DNA of 64,000 nucleotides from Defluviicoccus sp. GTDB lineage: Bacteria > Pseudomonadota > Alphaproteobacteria > Rhodospirillales > Defluviicoccaceae. The stretch is taken from NCBI GenBank assembly GCA_029624735.1, contig JARSSM010000024.1, forward strand, positions 1-64,000, given 5' to 3'. The notes under the pieces were generated by a model. That model was not told the DNA's origin, ran no database searches, and saw only the letters and a list, made by a program, of their open reading frames with translations. Below, piece after piece: positions 17,869 to 26,395 of the stretch (its first letter is position 1; each line of letters starts with the position of its first letter). The position numbers and the translations under genes were made by a program.

Positions 17869-19176
17869 CTAAGCGCTGCCGCCGGTCACCAGGATAGCGC
17901 GGAAATCATTGACGTCCGTTCGTGTCGGCCCGGTGACGACCAGATCGCCGAGCGCACTGAAAACAGAGTAGCTGTCGTTGTCGGCCAGGCGTCCGGCGAG
18001 GTCGAACCCGAGCGTACGCGCCGAGGCATAGCTGCTGGGGCGGAGAATCGCGCCGGCGTTGGTTCCGGTTCCGTCGATGCCGTCCGTGCTGCAGGCGATC
18101 GCCCAGATCTGCGGGTGGCCGGCAAGAGCAACCAGCATCGACAACAAGAACTCGCCATTGGGGCCGCCGCGGCCGTTGCCGCATATGGTTGCGGTCGTCT
18201 CGCCGCCAGAAAGCAGCACGAACGGCGGCTGCATAGGCTCGCTGCGGCGGGCGAAGTAGGCCGCCATCGCCGCCAGCACGCGGCCAACCTCGCGCGCTTC
18301 GCCCTCAATGCCATCGGCGAGGACGAGGGCTTGGCAGCCGAGCGCGTTGGCGGCGGCGGCAGCGGCGGTGAGTGATTCGCTGGCCGTCGTGATGAGGGTC
18401 AGGCAGTTGCGTGCGAGGCGGGGATCGCCGGGCTTCGGCGTCTCCTCGTTGGCCGAGGCGAGATGCGCCGCAACGGCCGCCGGCACAGGAATGGCGTAGC
18501 GTCGCAGGACCGCTGTGGCGTCCGCATGCGTGGTCGGGTCGGCAACCGTTGGTCCTGACGCAATCACCGTCGGATCATCGCCGACGACATCCGAAACGAC
18601 GAACGTACACACCGAAGCCGGCGCCGCAGCGGCAGCCAGCCGCCCGCCATTGATGCCTGAGAGATGTTTACGCACGCAGGCAATCTCGCCGATCGTGGCT
18701 CCCGATCGCGCGAGTGCACGGGTCACGCCCGCTTTGTCGGCGAGGCTGAGGCCTGCTGCCGGCAGGCTCAAGAGTGCCGAGCCACCGCCGGACAAGAGGC
18801 AGATCACCTGGTCGCCCTCACCTGCGGCCTCTGCTATGCGCAAGATCCGCTCCGCCGCAGCGACTCCAGCGTCCTCCGCGCCAGCCGCTGCCGCCTCGAC
18901 GACCTCAATGTGGCGCGTCGGAACGCCATGGCCGCAGCGGGTGACGACCAGGCCCGTGAGCCCGCCCGCGCGATCGACAGGCCAAGCCGCTTCGACGACA
19001 CCAGCCATCGCCGCCGCCGCCTTGCCGGCGCCGATGACGATGGTCCGCCCCGGCGGTGGCGGCGGCGGCGGCAGGAGGGCCGCCATCCGGTCACCGGGCA
19101 GCGCCGTTGCGACCGCGACGTCGAACAGGTGCTGGAGCACCACATCGGCCGGCATCAACGGGAGTCCCCGCTGCAT
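17869..19176 (-). CDS. glycerate 2-kinase (GckA/TtuD, MOFRL family)
   Basis: A 435-residue protein with the DUF4147 N-terminal domain (GAGKAAAAMA, LLSGGGSALL) and a C-terminal MOFRL domain (LLSGGETTATICG, STDGIDGTGTNAGA). It phosphorylates D-glycerate to 2-phosphoglycerate in serine-cycle, tartrate or glyoxylate metabolism. ATG 19176 has GAGG seven bases upstream; ATG 19155 is an alternative that gives the common family N-terminus. Residues 28-36 contain a run of seven prolines. It is divergent from the transporter operon to its right. Confidence 0.9.
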   Translation of the reverse strand: MQRGLPLMPADVVLQHLFDVAVATALPGDRMAALLPPPPPPPGRTIVIGAGKAAAAMAGVVEAAWPVDRAGGLTGLVVTRCGHGVPTRHIEVVEAAAAGAEDAGVAAAERILRIAEAAGEGDQVICLLSGGGSALLSLPAAGLSLADKAGVTRALARSGATIGEIACVRKHLSGINGGRLAAAAAPASVCTFVVSDVVGDDPTVIASGPTVADPTTHADATAVLRRYAIPVPAAVAAHLASANEETPKPGDPRLARNCLTLITTASESLTAAAAAANALGCQALVLADGIEGEAREVGRVLAAMAAYFARRSEPMQPPFVLLSGGETTATICGNGRGGPNGEFLLSMLVALAGHPQIWAIACSTDGIDGTGTNAGAILRPSSYASARTLGFDLAGRLADNDSYSVFSALGDLVVTGPTRTDVNDFRAILVTGGSA

Positions 19177-19347
19177 CGGCGGTCCTCGTCCTTTCGTTGC
19201 AAAACCATGGACTAGCAAAAAGAAGCGCGGAGCGGTATACCTTCAACAATAGAAAAGAGAGCTGCCGGTAAAAAACTGCTGCGTGACGGACCCTTGCGGT
19301 GCACGACGACAGCAGTGCCGACAGCCGCCGGGGAGGTTTCATCCAGC

Positions 19348-20199
19348 ATGCCGGACGTGGTGCCGCTGCTGAAGGTTGTTGACGTCTCGCTGAGTTTTCG
19401 CGGTGTCCGCGCGCTCAGCAACGTTAGCTTCGGGGTCGGGACCGGGGAACTGGTGTCCATCATCGGCCCCAACGGCGCCGGCAAGACGTCGATGCTCAAC
19501 TGCATCTCCGGCCGCTACACGCCGTCCGAAGGGGCGATCGTGTTGCAAGGGCGCGACATCACGCGGCTCAAGCCGAACGCGCGGGCAGCGCTCGGAATCG
19601 GCCGGACGTTCCAGAACCTCGCCCTGTTTAACCATATGAGCGTGCTCGACAACGTCATGGTCGGCCGCCACCACCTGCTCAAGAACAGTTTTCTTTCGGG
19701 GGCCCTGTACTGGCTCGGCGGCGCGCAGAAGGAGGAACTCAAGCACCGGCGCGAAGTCGAGGAGATCATCGACTTCCTCGAGATCACGCATATCCGCAAG
19801 GCGCCGGCTGGCACGCTGCCCTACGGCCTGCGCAAGCGGGTCGAGCTCGCGCGGGCGGTCGCGATCAAGCCATCGGTTCTCTTGCTCGACGAACCGATGG
19901 CCGGCATGAACCTCGAAGAGAAAGAGGACATGGCCCGCTACATCATCGACCTCAACGAAGAGTGGGGGATGACGGTGATCATGATCGAGCACGACATGGG
20001 TGTCGTCATGGACATCTCGCACCGGGTCATGGTGCTTGATTTCGGCTCCAAAATTGCCGAAGGCACACCCGACGACGTGATGGCGAATGCAGCCGTCAAG
20101 CGCGCCTACCTCGGCGAGGATGAGGAGGCGCCGGCCGTGGCATCAACCGACGGCGAGATCGCGGTCGGCGACGCCGGCAACGTGGTCTCATGGCAATGA
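19348..20199 (+). CDS. LIV-type ABC transporter ATPase (LivG family)
   Basis: A 283-residue ATPase: Walker A GPNGAGKTSMLN, signature LPYGLRKRVELARAV (the LivG variant) and Walker B LLLDEPMAGMN with a switch His in EHDMG. GGAGG precedes ATG 19348. It powers uptake of a branched-chain amino acid or another carboxylic acid. The next gene, an acyl-CoA ligase, overlaps it by 4 bases (ATGA). A ligase inside a LIV cassette suggests that the imported acid is activated as a CoA thioester, rather than a standard amino-acid importer. Confidence 0.92.
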   Translation: MPDVVPLLKVVDVSLSFRGVRALSNVSFGVGTGELVSIIGPNGAGKTSMLNCISGRYTPSEGAIVLQGRDITRLKPNARAALGIGRTFQNLALFNHMSVLDNVMVGRHHLLKNSFLSGALYWLGGAQKEELKHRREVEEIIDFLEITHIRKAPAGTLPYGLRKRVELARAVAIKPSVLLLDEPMAGMNLEEKEDMARYIIDLNEEWGMTVIMIEHDMGVVMDISHRVMVLDFGSKIAEGTPDDVMANAAVKRAYLGEDEEAPAVASTDGEIAVGDAGNVVSWQ

Positions 20200-22139
20200 C
20201 CGACGGCGGTTTCGAATTCGGCGACGTCAATCGGTTCGACACGTTCCCCAAGCTGTTGGCGGAGAATGCGCGGCGCTGGCCCGATGCCGTGGCGATGCGC
20301 GAGAAGGAGTTCGGCATCTGGAATGCCTTCACCTGGGCCGAATGCCAGCGCCGGGTGCGGTTGATGGCGCTCGGCATGCACAAGCTTGGCCTCAAGCGCG
20401 GTGAAGTGGTCGCGCTGATCGGAGACAATCGGCCGGAATGGATCTGGGGCGAGCTGGCGGCACATGCGATGGGTGCGCTGTCGCTCGGCATCTACCAGGA
20501 CTCCCTCGGCGAGGAGGTTACCTTTCTCCTCAACATTGCCGAAGCGAGAATCATTGTGGCCGAGGACGAGGAGCAGGTCGACAAGCTCCGGGAATTGATC
20601 GACGAGACGCCGTCCGTCCGCCACATCGTCTATTGCGATCCGCGCGGCATCCGCAAGTACGACGATCCGCGTCTGATCGACATCAGCATGGTGTACCGAC
20701 TGGGCACCGAGGTCGACGCAGCGACGCCCGAGCTCTACGAGCAGGAACTGAATGCCGGCCGCGGCGCGGACGTGGCCGTCCTCTGTACCACCTCGGGCAC
20801 CACCGCGCGGCCGAAGCTCTCCATGATGCAGGCGGGGCCGTTCCTCGATCACTGCTTGGCCTATCTGCGGCGCGATCCCAAGCAGGCGGGCGACAATTAC
20901 GTCTCGGTGCTGCCGCTGCCCTGGATCATGGAGCAGGTCTACGCGGTCGCTCAGGCGCTGATCAGCCGCATTACCGTCAACTTCGTCGAGACGCAGGAAA
21001 CGATGATGGCGGATCTGCGCGAGATCGGCCCCAGCTTCGTGCTCCTGGCACCGCGGTCGTGGGAGAGCATCGCTGCCGACGTGCGGTCGCGGATGATGGA
21101 TGCCTCGCGCCTGAAGCAGGCGATGTTCGCGCTCGGCATGAAGCTCGGCATGCGCGCGCTCGATGCCGGCCGCCGTTCCGCATTTGCCGAGGCGCTGTTG
21201 TTTCGGGCGCTCAAGGACCGGCTCGGCTTCACGTCGCTCAAGTCTGCTGCCACCGGTGGCGCGGCGCTGGGGCCCGACACCTTTCGCTTCTTCCTCGCCA
21301 TGGGAGTGCCGCTGCGCCAGCTCTATGGCCAGACCGAGCTTGCCGGCGCCTACACTTTGCATGCGGCCGACGACGTCGACTTCGATACCGTCGGCACGCC
21401 GTTCGACAACGCCGAGGTGCGGATCGACAATCCCGATGAGAATGGCGTCGGCGAGATCGTGGCGCGGACCTCGGGCATGTTCCTGGGCTACTTCAAGAAC
21501 GAGGAAGCGACGCGCGCCGATGTCCATGACGGTTGGATGCGGACCGGTGATGCCGGCTACTTCAAGGAAGGAAACGGCCACCTGGTCGTCATCGACCGCA
21601 TCAAGGACATCGCGACGACCGATACCGGCGCCCGCTTCTCGCCGATGTTCATCGAGAACAAGCTCAAGTTCTCGCCGTTTATCGCCGAGGTGGTGGTGCT
21701 CGGCCACGACCGGCCGTACCTGGCGGCGATGGTCTGCATCCGCTTTGCCATCGTCTCGAAGTGGGCGGAGCAGCGGCGCATTGCGTTTACCAACTACACC
21801 AACCTCGCCGCGCGGGCGGATGTCTATCAGCTCGTCCGCGGTGAAATCGAGCGCGTCAACGCGACCCTCCCGGCAGCGCACCGGATCCGCCGCTTCCTGC
21901 TCCTTTATAAGGAGCTCGACGCCGATGATGGCGAGCTCACCCGCACCCGCAAGGTCCGCCGCGGCGTCATCAATCAGAAGTACGGCGATCTGATCGACGC
22001 CATCTACCGCGGTGACGACAGCGTCTTTGTCGACACCACGATTACCTTCCAGGACGGCTCGAAGGCGCGGATCGTCACCGACCTCAAGGTCGAGACCATC
22101 GGCGAGGCACCGCAACCGGCGCAGGCGGCAGCCCAGTGA
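20196..22139 (+). CDS. long-chain acyl-CoA synthetase-like AMP-binding ligase
   Basis: A 647-residue adenylate-forming enzyme. The phosphate loop is TTSGTTARPKL, where most members have SGTTGxPKG. Later motifs are GQTELAGAYTLH, the adenine-binding TGDAGYF and the hinge IDRIKD. ATG 20196 overlaps the transporter ATPase stop (ATGA); ATG 20190 is the alternative. It should form acyl-AMP and then acyl-CoA from a fatty or aromatic acid. Its place between the ATPase and permease genes indicates coupled uptake and activation. The chain-length preference cannot be read. Confidence 0.88.
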   Translation: MTDGGFEFGDVNRFDTFPKLLAENARRWPDAVAMREKEFGIWNAFTWAECQRRVRLMALGMHKLGLKRGEVVALIGDNRPEWIWGELAAHAMGALSLGIYQDSLGEEVTFLLNIAEARIIVAEDEEQVDKLRELIDETPSVRHIVYCDPRGIRKYDDPRLIDISMVYRLGTEVDAATPELYEQELNAGRGADVAVLCTTSGTTARPKLSMMQAGPFLDHCLAYLRRDPKQAGDNYVSVLPLPWIMEQVYAVAQALISRITVNFVETQETMMADLREIGPSFVLLAPRSWESIAADVRSRMMDASRLKQAMFALGMKLGMRALDAGRRSAFAEALLFRALKDRLGFTSLKSAATGGAALGPDTFRFFLAMGVPLRQLYGQTELAGAYTLHAADDVDFDTVGTPFDNAEVRIDNPDENGVGEIVARTSGMFLGYFKNEEATRADVHDGWMRTGDAGYFKEGNGHLVVIDRIKDIATTDTGARFSPMFIENKLKFSPFIAEVVVLGHDRPYLAAMVCIRFAIVSKWAEQRRIAFTNYTNLAARADVYQLVRGEIERVNATLPAAHRIRRFLLLYKELDADDGELTRTRKVRRGVINQKYGDLIDAIYRGDDSVFVDTTITFQDGSKARIVTDLKVETIGEAPQPAQAAAQ

Positions 22140-22152
22140 GGAGAACCAACCG

Positions 22153-23046
22153 ATGAAGCTCGAGTTCCTCATGCAGCTGGTCGTCAACGGCCTGATCCTC
22201 GGCACGCTCTACGGCGTGGTCGCGATGTGCTTTACGCTGATCTACAAGGCCTCGCAGATCGTGAACTTCGCCCAAGGCGAGTTTCTCTTGATCGGCGCCT
22301 GGGTTTGCTGGTGGATCCTCACCAGTTTTCCCGTTCCTTTCTATGCCGGCTTCCTGTTGACGCTCGCCTTCATGATGGTGTTCGGCATCTTGCTGCAAGT
22401 TCTCGTGCTGCGGCCAATGATAGGCGAGCCAGTGATCGCGGTGATCATGGTCACCATCGGCCTCTCGATCTTCTTCCAGGCGATGATGAAATGGCTGTTC
22501 GGCGTGTTCGTGCAGCCGTTCCCGCCGATTTTCGAATCCAGCGCCGTCAGCGTCATGGGCTTGAACGTGCAGCCGATCTATTTGCTGAGCGTCGCTATTT
22601 CGATCTGCATCATGGTCGCCTTCGCGCTGTTCTTTAAGTACTCGCGGCTGGGCCTGGCGATGCGCGCGACCGCGTTCGATCAGCAGGTCGCGCAGAGCCT
22701 CGGCATCTCGGTCAAGCAGATGTTCGCACTGTCGTGGGCGATCTCGGCCATGGTCTCGGCGCTCGCGGGCGTGGTGGTCGGCATCGTCAACGGCGTCTCT
22801 GCGGCGCTGTCGTTCTTTGGCATCAAGGTGTTTCCGGCCGTCATCCTGGGCGGGCTCGACTCCATCATTGGCGCCGTGGTGGGCGGGCTGATCATCGGCC
22901 TCTTGGAAAACCTGGCCGAGTACGTCGATGGCCAATGGCTGCACCTCGGCAACCTCTATCAGGTGGTGCCGTTCTACGTCCTGGTGGTGATCTTGATGGT
23001 CCGTCCTTACGGTCTGTTCGGCACCGCGAAGATCGAGCGGGTGTAG
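22153..23046 (+). CDS. LIV-type ABC permease (LivH family)
   Basis: A 297-residue inner-membrane permease. The N-terminus FLMQLVVNGLILGTLYGVVA and the motif IYKASQIVNFAQGEFLLIGA are characteristic of LivH. The cytoplasmic coupling loop RATAFDQQVAQSLGI is intact. About eight membrane helices are apparent. GAGGAGAACC precedes ATG 22153, 13 bases after the ligase stop. The second permease follows after 3 bases. Confidence 0.93.
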   Translation: MKLEFLMQLVVNGLILGTLYGVVAMCFTLIYKASQIVNFAQGEFLLIGAWVCWWILTSFPVPFYAGFLLTLAFMMVFGILLQVLVLRPMIGEPVIAVIMVTIGLSIFFQAMMKWLFGVFVQPFPPIFESSAVSVMGLNVQPIYLLSVAISICIMVAFALFFKYSRLGLAMRATAFDQQVAQSLGISVKQMFALSWAISAMVSALAGVVVGIVNGVSAALSFFGIKVFPAVILGGLDSIIGAVVGGLIIGLLENLAEYVDGQWLHLGNLYQVVPFYVLVVILMVRPYGLFGTAKIERV

Positions 23047-23049
23047 GCG

Positions 23050-24138
23050 ATGGCACTCTCCCTCGTTCCCTGCGGTCAGTTCAAGACCACCTACGCGAGC
23101 GACACGACGCTGTTCGCGACGCCGTTGAGCCGCAATCTCGTCATCGCCGGCGTCATCTTGTTGGCACTTGTGCCGCTCAAGATCGGTGGCCTCGCTCCCG
23201 TCAGCGACTACGTCATCGCGCTCCTGATCCAGATCGGCTACCTCGGCATCGCCGCCCTTGGCCTCAATATCCTGGTCGGCTTTACCGGCCAGATCTCGCT
23301 TGGCCATTCGGCCTTTTTCGGCTTCGGTGCCTTCGCCAGCGCCTGGCTCGGCAACACCTTTGGCATCCCGGTGTTCTTCACCATCCCCCTGGCCGGGATC
23401 CTGACGACCGCGGTCGGCATGATCGTCGGCATTCCGGCGGCGCGCATCAAGGGCCTGTACCTCGCCATTGCTACGCTCGCCTCCCAGTTCATCTTGCAGG
23501 ATTTCTTCGCCCGCGCCGTATGGTTTACGGGCGGCTCAAGCGGCTCGATCGCGGAGCCGTTTTCGCTGTTCGGTCTGACACTGGCCGGCGACCGTCAGTA
23601 CTTCTACGTCGTCCTCGCCTATGTCGTGATCATGTATCTGTTCGCCAGCAACATGCTGCGCACGCGTGACGGCCGCGCCCTGGTGGCGGTGCGCGATCAT
23701 TACCTCTCGGCCGAGGTGATCGGCATCAATCTCACCAAGTACCGCATCCTCTCGTTCGGCATATCGTCATTTTACGCCGGCGTCGGTGGTGCATTGTTTG
23801 CCCACTATCTGCAGTACGTCTCGATCGAGGGCTTCGACATCCTGTTGTCGATCCAGTTTCTCGCCATGATCATCATCGGCGGCCTTGGCTCCGTGATGGG
23901 CTCGCTCTTAGGGACCATCTTCATGGTGCTGCTGCCGGAGGTCATGGAAGCGCTGATCGGCGCCCTGCAATCGACCAGCTGGGGCAATGTGCCGGCGGTC
24001 ACAGACGGCCTCGCGTATCTCAAGGAGGCGGCGATCGGGCTTGCCATCGTCTTGTTCTTGATCTTCGAGCCGGACGGCCTCGCCCATCGCTGGCGGCTGA
24101 TCAAGGTCTATTGGAAGCTCTACCCATTCTCGTTTTAG
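23050..24138 (+). CDS. LIV-type ABC permease (LivM family)
   Basis: A 362-residue permease with IGYLGIAALGLNILVGFTGQ and SLGHSAFFGFGAFASAWLG, the LivM hallmarks, and a coupling loop VAVRDHYLSAEVIGINLTKY. About nine or ten membrane helices. It pairs with the LivH-type subunit to form the channel. The intergenic distance of 3 bases argues for one transcript. The C-terminus (HRWRLIKVYWKLYPFSF) is basic and cytoplasmic. Confidence 0.93.
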   Translation: MALSLVPCGQFKTTYASDTTLFATPLSRNLVIAGVILLALVPLKIGGLAPVSDYVIALLIQIGYLGIAALGLNILVGFTGQISLGHSAFFGFGAFASAWLGNTFGIPVFFTIPLAGILTTAVGMIVGIPAARIKGLYLAIATLASQFILQDFFARAVWFTGGSSGSIAEPFSLFGLTLAGDRQYFYVVLAYVVIMYLFASNMLRTRDGRALVAVRDHYLSAEVIGINLTKYRILSFGISSFYAGVGGALFAHYLQYVSIEGFDILLSIQFLAMIIIGGLGSVMGSLLGTIFMVLLPEVMEALIGALQSTSWGNVPAVTDGLAYLKEAAIGLAIVLFLIFEPDGLAHRWRLIKVYWKLYPFSF

Positions 24139-24192
24139 TGCAGTCGAGCAAGCAAAGGCGAACAGCCTGCAACTGAAGAGGGAGAACGTCTG

Positions 24193-25476
24193 ATGAAGTT
24201 ACTGAAGCTGGGAGCAGTTACCGCCGCTGCCGCCACCCTGGCCTTGAGCCATCCGGCGCCGGCCGCGGACGGCATTCCGGTCGCCAATCTGGTCGATTTC
24301 ACTGGCCGGACGGCGACCGTCGGCAAGCCGTACGGCCAAGCCAAGGTCGATGCCGTGAAGTGGTTGAACGCAAAGGGCGGCATCAACGGTAAGCCGATCG
24401 ATCTGTCGACCTTCGACTATTCCTATGAAGTGCCGCGCGCCATCAACACCTACAAACAGTGGAAGCAGGAAGGCGTTGTCGCCATCCAGGGCTGGGGGAC
24501 GGCGGATACCGAGGCTTTGGTGAGCTTTGTCGGCGCCGACGAGATCCCGTTCTTCTCCGCTTCCTACTCGGCGCATTTGACCGATCCGACCGGCAAGGGA
24601 CCAGCCGGCAGCAAGGCGGCTCCTTACAACTTCATCATGGGGCCCTCTTACTCCGACAGCGTGCGCGCGCTGATCGCCTGGGCAAAGGAGGACTGGGAGC
24701 GCAAGGGCGGCAAGGGCCAGCCGAAGTACGTGCACATGGGCGACAACCACCCCTACCCGAATGCACCGAAAAAGGCCGGTGAGGAGTTCGCTAAAGAGCA
24801 GGGCTTCACGGTGTTGCCGTCGATCCAGTACACGCTGGCGCCAGGCGACTTCAAGGCACAGTGCCTGACATTGAAGGAGTCCGGCGCCAACTACGCGTTC
24901 CTCGCCAACACTTCCGGCGCCAACATTTCGCTGCTCAAGTCCTGCGAGACGGTCGGCGTCGACGTCCAGTTCCTCTCCAACATCTGGGGCTACGACGAGA
25001 ACGTGATGAAGGCGGCCGGCAAGGCGGCCGACGGCGTCGTCTGGGTGATGGGGTCGGCCCCATGGGGCGCCGACGTGCCGGGCATCAAGCTCGTGCACGA
25101 GATCGCCAAGAACGCGGACCCGGCAGTCACTTACCAGCTGCCGCACTACATCCGCGGCGTGTGCTCGTTCTACTTCATGAAGGAGGCGATGGAGTGGGCG
25201 GACAAGAACGGCGGCATCACTGGCCCGAACGTCAAGAAGGGCATGTACCAGAAGAAGGACTGGGTGCCAGCCGGTCTCGAAGGGGTCTGCCCGAAGGGGA
25301 ACTGGACGGCCGAGGACCATCGCGGCTTCACGCAGGTGCTTCTGTACCAGGGCAAGGTGAAGGCGGACGCCCCGGCCGACGCCGATATCGCCAAGCTGAT
25401 TGCGGACGGCACCATTGCGATGAACCAGGTGTTCGCGATTGACATCGAGCGCAAGCCAGAGTGGCTGGGCTGGTAA
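24193..25476 (+). CDS. LIV-type periplasmic substrate-binding protein
   Basis: A 427-residue binding protein with a cleavable signal (hydrophobic 5-22, cleavage probably after PAPAA). The type I periplasmic-binding fold is recognised from the early DFTGRTATVGKPYG and AVKWLNAKGGINGK. At 427 residues it is longer than amino-acid binders such as LivJ (about 365), as is common for family members that bind aromatic or aliphatic acids. AGAGGGAGAACG precedes ATG 24193. A strong hairpin follows its stop codon, which may keep its message more abundant than the next gene. Confidence 0.9.
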   Translation: MKLLKLGAVTAAAATLALSHPAPAADGIPVANLVDFTGRTATVGKPYGQAKVDAVKWLNAKGGINGKPIDLSTFDYSYEVPRAINTYKQWKQEGVVAIQGWGTADTEALVSFVGADEIPFFSASYSAHLTDPTGKGPAGSKAAPYNFIMGPSYSDSVRALIAWAKEDWERKGGKGQPKYVHMGDNHPYPNAPKKAGEEFAKEQGFTVLPSIQYTLAPGDFKAQCLTLKESGANYAFLANTSGANISLLKSCETVGVDVQFLSNIWGYDENVMKAAGKAADGVVWVMGSAPWGADVPGIKLVHEIAKNADPAVTYQLPHYIRGVCSFYFMKEAMEWADKNGGITGPNVKKGMYQKKDWVPAGLEGVCPKGNWTAEDHRGFTQVLLYQGKVKADAPADADIAKLIADGTIAMNQVFAIDIERKPEWLGW

Positions 25477-25502
25477 CGGCATCGGGTGCCGCGATGATGC
25501 AA

Positions 25503-25530
25503 GCGGCTCCCCGCGCGTGTGGGGAGCCGC
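25503..25530 (+). terminator. intercistronic hairpin after the binding-protein gene
   Basis: GCGGCTCCCC and GGGGAGCCGC form a perfect 10-bp stem around an 8-base loop, 26 bases after the binding-protein stop and 28 bases before the next ATPase gene. No T-run follows. Such hairpins in ABC operons shield the upstream message and give more binding protein than ATPase; partial termination is the other possibility. Confidence 0.65.
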
Positions 25531-25558
25531 GAACCGTCAGCGCACTTGACGCGAGGAG

Positions 25559-26395
25559 ATGGACGTTCGTGCGATGACCCGGCTTGATCTCCTGGCCGAC
25601 AAGAAACCGCCCCTGCTAGCCGTCAACAACATCGAGGTCGTCTACGACGACGTGATCTTGGTGCTGCGCGGTGTCTCGGTCGAGGTCCAGCCGGGCTCGC
25701 TGGTGGCGATCCTGGGTGCCAACGGTGCCGGCAAGTCGACGACGCTGAAGGCCATTTCGGGCCTGCTCAAGACCGAGAACGGCGCCGTTACCCGGGGCGA
25801 CATTGTGTTCGATGGCGAGCCGGTCAAGCACCTGGCGCCGGAGACGATCGTGCGGCGCGGCATCTTCCAGGTCATGGAAGGCCGGCGCATTGTCGAGGAC
25901 ATGACGCCGATCGAGAACCTGCGGCTTGGCGCCTACACCCGCAAGGACAGTGAGATTCGCGCGGACATCGAACGCGTGTTCACCTACTTTCCGCGGCTCA
26001 AGGAGCGCACCGGGCTTGCCGGCTATCTCTCCGGCGGCGAGCAGCAGATGCTGGCGATCGGCCGGGCGATGATGGCGCGGCCCAAGGTCATGCTCTTGGA
26101 CGAGCCGTCGATGGGCCTGTCACCGCTTCTCGTCAACGAGGTGTTTGGCATCATTCGACGGCTGAACCAGGAACTCGGCATTACCATGGTGCTGGTCGAA
26201 CAGAACGCGCGGATGGCACTCAAAGCGGCCGACTACGGCTACATCATGGAGAATGGCAAGATCGTCCTCGACGGCACCACTGCCGATCTGGTTGCCAACG
26301 AAGACGTCAAGGAATTCTACCTGGGCGGCGCCGGCGCCGACCGGAAGTCGTTCAAGAACTTGAAATCCTACAAGCGGCGCAAGCGGTGGCTCTAG
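25559..26395 (+). CDS. LIV-type ABC transporter ATPase (LivF family)
   Basis: A 278-residue ATPase: Walker A GANGAGKSTTLK, signature LSGGEQQMLAIGRAMMA, Walker B LLLDEPSMGLSP. The C-terminal basic extension (FKNLKSYKRRKRWL) is seen in LivF proteins paired with acyl-CoA ligases. ATG 25559 sits almost on GCGAGGAG; ATG 25574 is further than ideal from it, so the start is not settled. It completes the transporter: two ATPases, two permeases and one binding protein. Confidence 0.92.
   Translation: MDVRAMTRLDLLADKKPPLLAVNNIEVVYDDVILVLRGVSVEVQPGSLVAILGANGAGKSTTLKAISGLLKTENGAVTRGDIVFDGEPVKHLAPETIVRRGIFQVMEGRRIVEDMTPIENLRLGAYTRKDSEIRADIERVFTYFPRLKERTGLAGYLSGGEQQMLAIGRAMMARPKVMLLDEPSMGLSPLLVNEVFGIIRRLNQELGITMVLVEQNARMALKAADYGYIMENGKIVLDGTTADLVANEDVKEFYLGGAGADRKSFKNLKSYKRRKRWL

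Noticed and set aside
20106..22205. Very long open frame (about 700 codons) opposite the acyl-CoA ligase
   Set aside because: It mirrors the ligase codon by codon, has no domain, and no ribosome site; a known artefact of high-GC genes.
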